From Pseudomonadota bacterium (GTDB lineage: Bacteria > Pseudomonadota > Alphaproteobacteria > Sphingomonadales > Sphingomonadaceae), in assembly GCA_947474905.1 (NCBI GenBank), contig CANJKQ010000005.1, forward strand, positions 1 through 11,095: a stretch of DNA of 11,095 bases, written 5' to 3'. The notes under the pieces were generated by a model that was not told the origin of the DNA, did no database searches, and saw nothing but the letters and a program-made list of their open reading frames with translations. Below, in pieces: positions 1 to 6,550 of the stretch (the stretch's first letter is position 1; each line of letters begins with the position of its first letter). The position numbers and the translations under genes were made by a program.

Positions 1-476
1 TGGGTGATCAGCACGATCTTGCCCGCGAGCTTGCCCTTCCACTTGTCAAAATCGCGCTCCTTGGCGAGCGGCGCGACGATGATCTCGGCCTTGACGGGGC
101 CGTTGGTCGCCGGCGTCCACGCCACGGGGATCGCGGTCAACTGAATGGGGCGCGGCGTCAGCATCCGCACGCTCGACCGTTCGATCCACCAGCCACGGCC
201 GAATTCAAACCCTTCCTTGTGGACCGCGCTTAGCCCCCAGTCCTTGAATTTGGACTGAGTCCATTCCTCTGCCTTGCGCATTCCCGGCGAATTGGTGAGG
301 CGCGGGCCGATGAAATCGTCGAGATATTCCGCCGTCACCATCACTTCGCTGTGGTTCAGGCCTTCATCGATAATCTTGGCGGTCGCGGCCTTGTCGGGCG
401 ACTTGTCGCCGGTCTGCGACGCGACGGGGGCGGCAATGGCCAGCATGGCGGCGGCGGCAAGCAACGAGTGGCGCAT
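1..476 (-). CDS. M28-family metallopeptidase, exported, N-terminal part (truncated by window edge)
   Basis: Reading the minus strand from the ATG at 476-474 gives 158 codons with no stop, continuing past base 1. The protein starts with a signal peptide (MRHSLLAAAAMLAIAAPVAS, cleavage likely after residue 20). The early mature region carries GPRLTNSPGMRKAEEW near residues 57-72, then a stretch (FGRGWWIERSSVRML, and later the AWTPATNGPVKAEI region) typical of the PA-like insert of M28 zinc aminopeptidases/carboxypeptidases exported by sphingomonads. The zinc ligands should lie beyond the edge, so catalysis cannot be verified here. A good Shine-Dalgarno (AGGGGGA on the minus strand, 488-482) lies 5 nt before the ATG and supports this start. 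The likely role is hydrolysis of peptides in the periplasm. It is transcribed divergently from tRNA-Tyr. Family assignment is from recognised N-terminal motifs; substrate is unknown. Confidence 0.8.
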   Translation of the reverse strand, partial: MRHSLLAAAAMLAIAAPVASQTGDKSPDKAATAKIIDEGLNHSEVMVTAEYLDDFIGPRLTNSPGMRKAEEWTQSKFKDWGLSAVHKEGFEFGRGWWIERSSVRMLTPRPIQLTAIPVAWTPATNGPVKAEIIVAPLAKERDFDKWKGKLAGKIVLIT

Positions 477-559
477 CAAAATCCCCCTGAAGTAGCGTTG
501 AAAAATCGCGGCCGACGCTAGGCGCAAGCGCCACCGCCGCGCAAGAGGGCGTTGGCCGG

Positions 560-588
560 TTGACAGCGGCGGATTCGCTCGGCAAGGG
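560..588 (+). promoter_or_regulatory. Candidate promoter of tRNA-Tyr
   Basis: A perfect -35 hexamer TTGACA lies at 560-565. A 17-nt spacer puts the -10 position near 583-588 (CAAGGG), which matches the consensus poorly. The tRNA begins about 30 bp further on. The -35 is seen directly. The -10 is placed only by spacing, so the exact promoter is uncertain. No other candidate stands out between the M28 gene and the tRNA. Confidence 0.4.
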
Positions 589-618
589 GCCACGCTTCGC
601 CAAACAAGCGACACCCGT

Positions 619-705
619 GGAAGGGTGGCCGAGTGGTTAAAGGCAGCAGACTGTAAATCTGCCCGTCTCCGACGTACGCTGGTTCGAATCCAGCCCCTTC
701 CACCA
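619..705 (+). tRNA. tRNA-Tyr (anticodon GTA)
   Basis: The acceptor stem GGAAGGG (619-625) pairs with CCCTTCC (695-701), followed by discriminator A702 and an encoded CCA (703-705). The anticodon loop CTGTAAA holds GTA at 653-655, flanked by GCAGA/TCTGC. The T-arm is GCTGG-TTCGAAT-CCAGC. The long variable arm makes it a class II tRNA, as expected for bacterial tRNA-Tyr; total length is 87 nt. It lies between the divergent M28 gene and the co-directional flavoprotein gene. Confidence 0.97.
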
Positions 706-844
706 GTTTCCTGGCAGAAACGGCCCCGGCCGAGCGCCCGACGTCAGCCAGCCCCAGTTTCGGTCGTCAACACACCACATCGCGCTTGGCCCCGGCGCCG
801 TCCCCTGCCAAGGCAGCGGCCACGGGTGCCATCCGCCCGCCCCC

Positions 845-853
845 GGGGAAAGG
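845..853 (+). promoter_or_regulatory. Ribosome binding site that decides the flavoprotein start
   Basis: The purine run GGGGAAAGG at 845-853 ends 7 nt before the ATG at 861. It decides for that ATG over an in-frame TTG at 786, which has no comparable site and would add 25 residues with no family resemblance. Confidence 0.6.
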
Positions 854-860
854 CTTGCCA

Positions 861-1451
861 ATGTCACTCAAGTTGCTGGTTCTTTACGGCTCGTACCGCC
901 GCGATCGCACGGGACTCAGGCTTGCCGACTATGCCGTCCGCCAGCTCGACGCGCGCGGGCATCATGCCGAGCTGATCGACGCGCAGGCCATCGGGCTGCC
1001 GATGCTCGACCGGATGTACAAGGAATATCCGCCCGGTGAGGCGCCTGCCGCGATGGCCGCGCTGGCCGGCAAAATCCGCGAGGCGGACGGCTTCGTCTTT
1101 GTTACGGGCGAATATAATTGGGGCATGCAGCCGGGCCTGAAGAACCTGACCGACCATTATCTGGAAGAATGGTTCTGGCGACCGGCCGGAATTATCAGCT
1201 ATTCCGCCGGGCGATTGGCGGGCGCACGCGGTGGCCTTGCCTGGCATGGCACGCTGTCCGAAATGGGCATGGTGGTGATTTCGAGCACGGTGACGGTTGG
1301 CAACATCACCCAGGCGCTTGATCATGATGCCATGCCGACGGGCGATGGCGGCGCCGCGCTTGAGGCCACTTTCCCGCGCTTTGCCGCTGATCTGGAATGG
1401 TGGGCGCACGCCGCCCGCGCGCAGCGTGCCGCTGTCGCGCCACCCTATTGA
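861..1451 (+). CDS. NAD(P)H-dependent FMN reductase-like flavoprotein
   Basis: A 196-aa protein of the flavodoxin-like NADPH-dependent FMN reductase family (SsuE/chromate-reductase/azoreductase-like fold). The N-terminal beta strand and phosphate-binding loop read LLVLYGSYRRDR (residues 5-16), which contacts the FMN phosphate in this family. The second signature GEYNWGMQPGLKN (83-95) corresponds to the family's PEYN..xPxxLKN flavin-edge loop. Length fits the usual 180-200 aa. No signal peptide, so it is cytosolic. Such enzymes pass electrons from NAD(P)H through FMN to quinones, nitro compounds, chromate or a partner monooxygenase; the substrate cannot be read from sequence. It stands alone: a 155-bp gap follows tRNA-Tyr, and it converges on dgoA with 29 bp between the two stop codons. 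Family call is strong; physiological role is open. Confidence 0.88.
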   Translation: MSLKLLVLYGSYRRDRTGLRLADYAVRQLDARGHHAELIDAQAIGLPMLDRMYKEYPPGEAPAAMAALAGKIREADGFVFVTGEYNWGMQPGLKNLTDHYLEEWFWRPAGIISYSAGRLAGARGGLAWHGTLSEMGMVVISSTVTVGNITQALDHDAMPTGDGGAALEATFPRFAADLEWWAHAARAQRAAVAPPY

Positions 1452-1480
1452 GGGTACGACACGGCCATTATTGCCGGACG

Positions 1481-2110
1481 TCAGCCCCAGGCAGCCCTGA
1501 ACTGACCGGCCCGTTCGCGGACTTCCGCAGCGTTGCGACCGGGGGCGTATAATGCGCCGCCCAGCCCAAACCCCGCCGCACCTGCAGCGCGCCACCCGGC
1601 CATGGCGTCGGGCGTGATTCCGCCGACCGGCAACAGGCGGGTCGCCGGGGGCAGCACCGCGCGCATTGCCTTCAGCGCGGCCGGGCTGCTTGCCTCGGCC
1701 GGGAAAAGCTTGAGCGCAGTCGCACCAGCATCGAGCGCGCAGAACGCTTCCGTCGGCGTGGCACATCCGGGTAGCGAAACCATGCCTGCGGCAGCGGTTG
1801 CCGCAATCACGCCCGCGTCGCTGTTGGGCGACACCACCATCGCGCCGCCTGCCGCCGCCACATGGTCAACCTGCGCCGGTTTCAGCACGGTGCCCGCCCC
1901 GACCAGCGCGCGGCCCGCCAATGCCGTGGCCAGCCGCGCGATACTGTCCAGCGGATCGGGCGAATTGAGCGGCACTTCGATCAGCGTGAAGCCCGCCGCA
2001 ACCAGTGCCTCGCCAATCGCCACCACCTCATCGGGTTTGACCCCGCGCAGGATGGCGACGAGCGGGCAGCGCGCAAACGCCGCATCAAAGGCAGCACGAT
2101 GATCGGTCAC
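1481..2110 (-). CDS. dgoA: 2-dehydro-3-deoxy-6-phosphogalactonate aldolase (KDPGal aldolase)
   Basis: A 209-aa class I aldolase of the KDPG/KDPGal (Eda/DgoA) family. It cleaves 2-dehydro-3-deoxy-6-phospho-D-galactonate to pyruvate and D-glyceraldehyde 3-phosphate. The opening PLVAILRGVKPDEV (16-29) and the segment IEVPLNSPDP (44-53) are typical of DgoA rather than of Eda. Glu45 in IEVPLNSP is the predicted catalytic acid/base and Lys134 in LKLFPAE the Schiff-base lysine. GAGTV (71-75), PGCATPTEAF (114-123) and GGIT (163-166) complete the phosphate/substrate-binding loops. Length matches the usual 200-215 aa. Its ATG overlaps the dgoK stop by 4 nt (ATGA), so it is probably translationally coupled. 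It is the last gene of the operon. Eda-type activity on the gluconate epimer cannot be excluded from sequence alone. Confidence 0.92.
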   Translation of the reverse strand: MTDHRAAFDAAFARCPLVAILRGVKPDEVVAIGEALVAAGFTLIEVPLNSPDPLDSIARLATALAGRALVGAGTVLKPAQVDHVAAAGGAMVVSPNSDAGVIAATAAAGMVSLPGCATPTEAFCALDAGATALKLFPAEASSPAALKAMRAVLPPATRLLPVGGITPDAMAGWRAAGAAGFGLGGALYAPGRNAAEVRERAGQFRAAWG

Positions 2111-2970
2111 AGCAGCTTCTCCAAGGCGACAATGCCCGCCACGAACGCGCGTTCGCTAGCGATCAGCGATGCCGATCCCCCGCAACTTGCCACGGCCCGG
2201 GCATAAAGCGCGCCGAGCGCCGCGTCGGCGAGGATGTGGACATGCCCGCCCGGCCGCGCGGCCAATTGCGCGGCGGCATCTGCACCGATCAGGATACCAC
2301 TGGCATAAGAGGCGGCATCGTCGATCTTCAGCGATCCCAGCACGCCGCGTGCCCGGACAGCAAAAAGGGCAGCAGCAAGGCCCTGCTCGCGTCCCGCCGT
2401 CACGCCGTCGTCGAACGCGGCGCCCGGCGTCACCTCCCCGGCCAGCTGCGCGGCGAGCACGCCATGGGCGCGCAGCAACGCGAACAGCTCACCCGTCATT
2501 GCGGTGGTGAAATCGGCGATGGCCCCGGCTTGCATCGTCACCCATTTGCAGTGCGTGCCGGGCTGGCAAAGCAAGGCGGTTGGCGGCGCAAGCCCGGCGG
2601 CGACCGCGCCCAACAGCTGCACTTCCTCACCCCGCATGACATCGGCACGCGCCCCCGATGTGCGGACGCCCGGGATGATGCGTGTGTGTGGCGCCACCGT
2701 CAGCAGGTTGACGGACAGCGTTGCCAGCGTCGCCGGGGTCGGGACATAAGGCGCGGTCTGCCAGCCCAGCGTCGATCCCACCATCCCCGCCATCAGGACC
2801 GGCAGATCGCCATGTTGATCGCGGATATTGGCGATCTCCGCCGCGAACCCGCCCTTGGGGATGGCGGTCACGCCCCGCCCGTCACGCTCGGTGGTCACCA
2901 CCGCGCCGTCGCGAAGATGGAACAGCCGACGGTTGGTTGTTCCCCAGTCGATCGCAAGCAGGTCAGTCAC
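2107..2970 (-). CDS. dgoK: 2-dehydro-3-deoxygalactonokinase
   Basis: A 287-aa sugar-acid kinase that phosphorylates 2-dehydro-3-deoxy-D-galactonate at C6 using ATP. The N-terminus (V/M)TDLLAIDWGTTNRRLF carries the phosphate-1 motif DWGTTN (residues 8-13) of the actin/hexokinase-like ATPase fold. The central PGTHCKWV segment is characteristic of DgoK. Length agrees with E. coli DgoK (about 290 aa). The start is taken as GTG at 2970-2968. The frame stays open further upstream, but that part lies inside the lactonase gene and resembles nothing. A GGGGG run about 9 nt upstream of the GTG can serve as ribosome binding site. The lactonase stop is only 7 nt upstream and the stop overlaps dgoA by 4 nt, so this is an internal operon gene. 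Start assignment is less certain than identity. Confidence 0.9.
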   Translation of the reverse strand: MTDLLAIDWGTTNRRLFHLRDGAVVTTERDGRGVTAIPKGGFAAEIANIRDQHGDLPVLMAGMVGSTLGWQTAPYVPTPATLATLSVNLLTVAPHTRIIPGVRTSGARADVMRGEEVQLLGAVAAGLAPPTALLCQPGTHCKWVTMQAGAIADFTTAMTGELFALLRAHGVLAAQLAGEVTPGAAFDDGVTAGREQGLAAALFAVRARGVLGSLKIDDAASYASGILIGADAAAQLAARPGGHVHILADAALGALYARAVASCGGSASLIASERAFVAGIVALEKLL

Positions 2971-2977
2971 GTCTGGA

Positions 2978-3829
2978 TCACCCCCGATACAGGCAGGTCG
3001 GGCGGCCACGCACGCCGGGATCGATCTCGAACAAGGCCCCCGCCATCGCCTCGTCAACGCCCTGCGCCGCCGAGGAAACGAACATCCGGTCGAGCCTGTC
3101 TCCGGCAAACACCACATTGGTGATCTGCGACGTGGGCAGCGCAATCGTTCGCTCGCGCACGCCTTGGGGATCGAACCGGGCGACGCAGCTGCCGCCCCAA
3201 CACGCGACCCAGAGACATCCTTCGGCATCAAGCGTCATGCCATCGGGGTGACCCCAGCCGGGCTGGAAGCGGATATAGGGCACCGGCGGCCCCAGGCTGC
3301 CGTCATCATGAATGTCGTGGCGGAAAATCGTGTCGAGCGCGGTATCGGTGTGGAACATATGCCCATCCCCGATCGCGGGGCCATTGGTGATGGTATAGCC
3401 ATCGAGCAGGCGGTGGGCGCTGCCATCCACGTCCAGCCGGTAAAAGGCGCCGCTGGTTCCTTCGCAATTGCGCGGCATTGATCCTGCCCAGATGCGGCCC
3501 TGCGCATCGGCCATGGCATCGTTGAAGCGGTTGCCGCTGCGCTCGGGCTCAGGCGCGGCGATGGTGGCAATGCTGAGCGGATCGAGCGTCAAGGCGACAA
3601 ACGCCCGACCCAGCCCGGCGACGAAACCGCCCCGCTCGCGCTCGATCAGCCAGCCAATCGTATCGGGCATGGACCAGGAAGCGATCATGTCATTGACAAG
3701 GTCGAGCCGGTGGACGTGCTGGCCGAGAATATCGACCCAATAAACCGCCTGCTCGCGCGCCGACCATAGCAGCCCTTCGCCCAGCCGGTCGCGGCGGTCG
3801 CGCGGGACGACGCGGACGTCCGCGATCAA
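2978..3829 (-). CDS. SMP-30/gluconolactonase/LRE-family sugar lactonase
   Basis: A 283-aa six-bladed beta-propeller lactonase that would hydrolyse an aldonolactone to the open acid feeding the dehydratase next to it. Predicted divalent-metal ligands match the SMP-30 pattern: Glu18 in RLGEG, Asn149 in TITNGP and Asp196 in GHPDGMTLD. Asn103 in RFND is the usual substrate-side residue. Propeller strands are recognisable in [14 protein letters not shown] and CLWVACWGG. No signal peptide, so it is cytosolic. The best start is TTG at 3829-3827: it overlaps the dehydratase stop by 4 nt (TTGA), places Glu18 at the canonical position, and no ATG or GTG lies nearby. The longer open frame reaching upstream into the dehydratase gene is rejected. 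Sugar specificity (galactono-, fucono- or arabinono-lactone) cannot be read. Confidence 0.87.
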   Translation of the reverse strand: MIADVRVVPRDRRDRLGEGLLWSAREQAVYWVDILGQHVHRLDLVNDMIASWSMPDTIGWLIERERGGFVAGLGRAFVALTLDPLSIATIAAPEPERSGNRFNDAMADAQGRIWAGSMPRNCEGTSGAFYRLDVDGSAHRLLDGYTITNGPAIGDGHMFHTDTALDTIFRHDIHDDGSLGPPVPYIRFQPGWGHPDGMTLDAEGCLWVACWGGSCVARFDPQGVRERTIALPTSQITNVVFAGDRLDRMFVSSAAQGVDEAMAGALFEIDPGVRGRPTCLYRG

Positions 3830-5622
3830 TGGCTGTCCCTCGGCAGCCCCTTGGTTTGGGCCACGCGCTGATAATCGACCGCGTCTTCGATGACGGCGCC
3901 GCCCGCCCATTGGCCGGTAATTGCGCGTGACAAGGCCTGCCAGGGCGTCTGCGAGGCGGGATAGGCGTAATCGCGGTTCGCGGCGCGGCGGCGGGCGAGT
4001 TCTTCATCCGACACCAGCACGTCGACACGCCGTTTGCCCAGGTCGACGCGGATCCGGTCGCCGGTTTCGACCAGCGCGAGATTGCCGCCCACCGCCGCCT
4101 CGGGGCTGGCGTTGAGGATCGACGGGCTGGCGCTGGTCCCCGACTGGCGACCATCGCCAATGCAGGGCAGATTGTGGATACCCGCGCGGATCAGCGCCGC
4201 CGGTGGCCGCATGTTCACGACCTCCGCGCCGCCCGGATAGCCGATCGGGCCAGTGCCGCGCATGATCAGGATCGAGCGCTCGTCAATGCCAAGCGCGGGG
4301 TCGTCGATGCGGGCATGATAATCCTCCGGCCCGTCGAACACGAACGCCGTGCCTTCAAACGCGTCGGGATCAGCGGGGTCGGAGAGATAGCGCTCGCGAA
4401 AGGCGTCGGAAATGACCGACAGCTTCATTACCGCCGCATCGAACAGATTGCCCGACAGGACCGTCAACCCCGCATGCGGCTTCAGCGGGCGCGCCAACGG
4501 TCGGATCACGTCCTCATCGGCGCTGCGCGCCTCGGCGATATTGTCGGCTATGGTTCTCCCATTTGCCGTCAGCGCCTCACCATCGAGCAACCCGGCGCGG
4601 AAAAGCTCGCCCATCACGGCGGGCACCCCGCCCGCGCGGTAATAATCCTCGCCCAGATAGTCGCCCGCCGGCTGAAGATTGACGAGCAATGGAATGTCGG
4701 CGCCGTGCGCCTCCCAATCGGCGAGGCTCAGATCAACGCCCATATGTCGCGCGATCGCCTGCAAATGGATGGGGGCATTGGTCGATCCGCCGATCGCCGA
4801 GTTGACGCGGATCGCGTTGAGGAACGCCGCGCGCGTCATGATGTCGCTGGGCTTGCGGTCAGCGGCCACCATCTCGACGATCTGCCGCCCCGTCTCCCAC
4901 GCGCATTGCTGGCGGTCGCGATAGGGCGCGGGGATCGCCGCCGATCCCGGCAGCGACATGCCGAGCGCCTCGGTCAGCGAGTTCATCGTCGTCGCCGTAC
5001 CCATGGTGTTGCAATAGCCGGTGGAGGGCGATGACGAGGCGACGAGCTCGATAAAGCCCTTATAGTCGATCTCGCCCGCCGCCAGCATTTCGCGCGCGCG
5101 CCACACGATAGTGCCCGATCCGGTGCGCTCGCCCTTGTACCAGCCGTTGAGCATCGGCCCCACCGACAGCGCGATGGCGGGAATGTTGACCGTCGCTGCC
5201 GCCATCAGGCAGGCGGGCGTCGTCTTGTCGCAGCCGATGGTCAGCACCACGCCATCGATCGGATAGCCAAACAGCACTTCGACCAGGCTGAGATAGGCAA
5301 GGTTGCGATCAAGCGCCGCGGTCGGGCGCTTGCCGGTTTCCTGGATGGGATGGATGGGAAATTCGATCGGGATGCCGCCCGCTTCGCGAATGCCATCCTT
5401 CACCCGCTCAGCCAGCACGAGATGGTGGCGGTTGCACGGCACCAGATCGCTGCCCGTCTGGGCAATACCGATGATCGGCCGCCCAGACTGCAACTCCTCC
5501 AGGCTGAAGCCGTAGTTCAGATACCGCTCGACATAGAGCGCGGTCATGTCGGGGTGGGAAGGATCGTCGAACCACGCCCGACTGCGCAGGGGGTGTTGCC
5601 GGGTCGCTCCACCGCTCGTCAT
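3826..5622 (-). CDS. IlvD/EDD-family sugar-acid dehydratase (L-arabinonate/D-galactonate type)
   Basis: A 598-aa Fe-S dehydratase of the IlvD/Edd superfamily that removes water from an aldonate to give the 2-keto-3-deoxy acid. Cluster ligands are three cysteines: Cys63 (VPCNRHH), Cys131 (GCDKTTPA) and Cys204 (GYCNTMG). Lys133 is the residue carbamoylated for Mg binding in pentonate dehydratases, and Ser494 in GRQSGTS is the likely catalytic serine. Length and spacing resemble L-arabinonate dehydratase of Rhizobium leguminosarum more than branched-chain dihydroxy-acid dehydratase. That enzyme group, from memory, also accepts D-galactonate and D-fuconate. ATG 5622 is chosen because GGGAGAGG lies 7 nt upstream; the frame is open for 17 further upstream codons without resemblance. 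It is first gene of the operon with lactonase, dgoK and dgoA, which argues for a D-galactonate-type substrate here rather than valine/isoleucine synthesis. Confidence 0.9.
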   Translation of the reverse strand: MTSGGATRQHPLRSRAWFDDPSHPDMTALYVERYLNYGFSLEELQSGRPIIGIAQTGSDLVPCNRHHLVLAERVKDGIREAGGIPIEFPIHPIQETGKRPTAALDRNLAYLSLVEVLFGYPIDGVVLTIGCDKTTPACLMAAATVNIPAIALSVGPMLNGWYKGERTGSGTIVWRAREMLAAGEIDYKGFIELVASSSPSTGYCNTMGTATTMNSLTEALGMSLPGSAAIPAPYRDRQQCAWETGRQIVEMVAADRKPSDIMTRAAFLNAIRVNSAIGGSTNAPIHLQAIARHMGVDLSLADWEAHGADIPLLVNLQPAGDYLGEDYYRAGGVPAVMGELFRAGLLDGEALTANGRTIADNIAEARSADEDVIRPLARPLKPHAGLTVLSGNLFDAAVMKLSVISDAFRERYLSDPADPDAFEGTAFVFDGPEDYHARIDDPALGIDERSILIMRGTGPIGYPGGAEVVNMRPPAALIRAGIHNLPCIGDGRQSGTSASPSILNASPEAAVGGNLALVETGDRIRVDLGKRRVDVLVSDEELARRRAANRDYAYPASQTPWQALSRAITGQWAGGAVIEDAVDYQRVAQTKGLPRDSH

Positions 5623-5629
5623 CTCGCCG

Positions 5630-5637
5630 CCTCTCCC
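5630..5637 (-). promoter_or_regulatory. Ribosome binding site of the dehydratase gene
   Basis: The minus strand reads GGGAGAGG here, with a 7-nt spacer to ATG 5622-5620. It is the strongest ribosome binding site in the operon and fixes the start of its first gene. The following two genes use weaker TTG and GTG starts close behind or overlapping the previous stop. Confidence 0.65.
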
Positions 5638-5645
5638 GAACGCGC

Positions 5646-5719
5646 CCGCCATTGGCGGTGCCTGACGGCACAACGCGCCAGGCGCGATTCATCTCCCCCG
5701 CCGCGATTGGCCAATTGGC
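5646..5719 (-). promoter_or_regulatory. Leader of the sugar-acid operon with three short inverted repeats (candidate operators)
   Basis: The 142-bp leader between tRNA-Gly and the dehydratase ATG contains three short palindromic sites. CCGCCATTGGCGG (5646-5658) has 6-bp arms around one base. CGCGCCAGGCGCG (5674-5686) has the same geometry with its centre 28 bp away. ATTGGCCAATTGGC (5706-5719) is two overlapping 10-bp perfect palindromes. They could bind a dimeric sugar-acid-responsive repressor, or fold into small 5'-UTR hairpins just upstream of the ribosome binding site. No confident -35/-10 pair was found. GC-rich DNA yields such repeats by chance, so the regulatory reading is inference. 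Confidence 0.3.
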
Positions 5720-5764
5720 AGGCGCCGCGGACGGTTAGTGATGCCGGGATTTGAGAAGGAGAGG

Positions 5765-5838
5765 TGGAGCGGGTAGCGGGAATCGAACCCGCGTATTCAG
5801 CTTGGAAGGCTGCTGCACTACCATTGTGCTATACCCGC
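5765..5838 (-). tRNA. tRNA-Gly (anticodon TCC)
   Basis: On the minus strand the acceptor GCGGGTA (5838-5832) pairs with TACCCGC (5775-5769), followed by discriminator T5768 and encoded CCA (5767-5765). The anticodon loop CTTCCAA gives TCC at 5806-5804. The T-arm GCGGG-TTCGATT-CCCGC is perfect. Length is 74 nt. The lowest anticodon-stem pair is G.A, which I believe is common in alphaproteobacterial copies. It lies upstream of and co-directional with the sugar-acid operon, 142 bp from its first ATG. Confidence 0.97.
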
Positions 5839-5855
5839 TCAAGGGCGTGTTGGCG

Positions 5856-5884
5856 CGGTTAGCGCCCGCCGCGCCGCGACGCAA
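5856..5884 (-). promoter_or_regulatory. Candidate promoter of tRNA-Gly
   Basis: On the minus strand a -35-like TTGCGT (5884-5879) and a -10-like TAACCG (5861-5856) are separated by exactly 17 nt. Transcription would start about 10 nt upstream of the mature 5' end. Both hexamers are imperfect. The -10 overlaps a GGCGC/GCGCC inverted repeat (5852-5866). Confidence 0.3.
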
Positions 5885-6026
5885 GCCATTGGCGGGCCAG
5901 GCTTGGCAAGCCGTACCGCGCCGATTATCGTTTCGCCGATAGTTGCGTCGCGTCGTGCTGGTGCCGTCACCTGCCGTGCCGGGCCGGTTGTTGCTTGATA
6001 ACACACTGCCATGGAGGGCTTTTCAC

Positions 6027-6464
6027 ATGCGACTGTCGCACATTCTGCTCGCGTCCCCGCTCCTGCTGCTTGCCGTCCCCGCGTCTGCCGCGCCGGGCGA
6101 CGAAGCCAAGCTGAAGGCTATTGAAGTTGCCTGGGGCAAGGCGCTCATTAAGGGCGATACCAAGGCGCTGAAGTCCTTTACCGCCCCGGAATGGACGTTG
6201 CAGAGTTCCGCTCCCAAACCCGCCACCCGCGCCGAGTCAATCAATGACGTGGCCACCGGCAAGCAGAAGATGGCGAGCTATAGCGTTCGCGATATGCGCG
6301 TGAAAGTGATCGGCGATATCGCGATCGTCATGGGCTATGACGACGAAAAGTCGAGCTATGACGGCAAGGACACCAGCGGCACCTATAGCTTTACCGACGT
6401 CTTCCAGCGTCGCGGCGGCAAATGGGTCGCAATCGCGACTCAGGTCGGCAAAGTCGGCAGCTGA
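6027..6464 (+). CDS. Exported DUF4440/NTF2-like (SnoaL-type) small protein
   Basis: A 145-aa protein. Residues 1-21 form a clear signal peptide (MRLSHILLASPLLLLAVPASA, signal peptidase I site ASA|AP), so the roughly 124-aa mature form is probably periplasmic. The mature part has the DUF4440/NTF2-like layout. An opening helix (DEAKLKAIEVAWGKALIKGDTKAL) is followed by a WTLQSS strand and RVKVIGDIAIVMGYDD. It ends in the family hallmark SGTYSFTDVFQRRGGKWVAIATQ. The NTF2 cone-shaped fold binds small hydrophobic ligands or acts as an isomerase/cyclase scaffold; no catalytic assignment is possible here. ATG 6027 is chosen because GGAGGG (6013-6018) lies 8 nt upstream and a signal peptide starts there; the frame is open further upstream without support. 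It is followed by a GC-rich hairpin and looks monocistronic. Confidence 0.8.
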   Translation: MRLSHILLASPLLLLAVPASAAPGDEAKLKAIEVAWGKALIKGDTKALKSFTAPEWTLQSSAPKPATRAESINDVATGKQKMASYSVRDMRVKVIGDIAIVMGYDDEKSSYDGKDTSGTYSFTDVFQRRGGKWVAIATQVGKVGS

Positions 6465-6477
6465 TCGTTGAACGACC

Positions 6478-6502
6478 GGGCGGGTCGCGTCACGGCCCGC
6501 CC
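6478..6502 (+). terminator. GC hairpin after the DUF4440-like gene
   Basis: A perfect 7-bp stem GGGCGGG (6478-6484)/CCCGCCC (6496-6502) with an 11-nt loop begins 14 nt after the stop codon. There is no T-run, so it is not a classic intrinsic terminator. It may pause polymerase or protect the 3' end. Confidence 0.4.
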
Positions 6503-6550
6503 CCATGCTTCACGGCTTGCTTACCATTGTCGCGCTAAGCCGCTCGCGCG

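Noticed and set aside
786..860. TTG start at 786 for the flavoprotein gene
   Set aside because: It adds 25 residues of Ala/Pro-rich sequence before the conserved first beta strand. The ATG at 861 has a good ribosome binding site.
706..860. Possible riboswitch or leader RNA ahead of the flavoprotein gene
   Set aside because: No conserved FMN- or other riboswitch elements are recognisable in these 155 bp; it looks like plain intergenic sequence with a ribosome binding site.
1462..1476. CGGC...GCCG hairpin between the flavoprotein and dgoA stops
   Set aside because: Only 4 bp of stem with a 7-nt loop and no T-run; too weak to call as a terminator.
864..1766. 300-codon minus-strand frame opposite the flavoprotein gene
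   Set aside because: It crosses the 3' ends of two convergent genes and has no recognisable domain. The plus-strand frame carries the FMN-binding signatures.
1533..2102. 189-codon plus-strand Ala/Ser/Pro-rich frame inside dgoA
   Set aside because: Exact antisense of the aldolase; composition is typical of the complementary frame of an Ala/Gly-rich GC-rich gene.
2236..3123. 295-codon plus-strand open frame across dgoK and the lactonase end
   Set aside because: It is antisense to two genes with recognised catalytic motifs. The translation is rich in Arg/His/Pro/Gly with no domain, as expected for a shadow frame in high-GC DNA.
2971..3231. Upstream extension of dgoK to about 374 residues
   Set aside because: The extra residues overlap the lactonase C-terminus out of frame. 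DgoK proteins begin at the DWGTTN-containing strand, so the GTG at 2970 is preferred.
5735..6004. 89-codon minus-strand open frame over tRNA-Gly
   Set aside because: It reads through a clear tRNA gene and has no protein resemblance.
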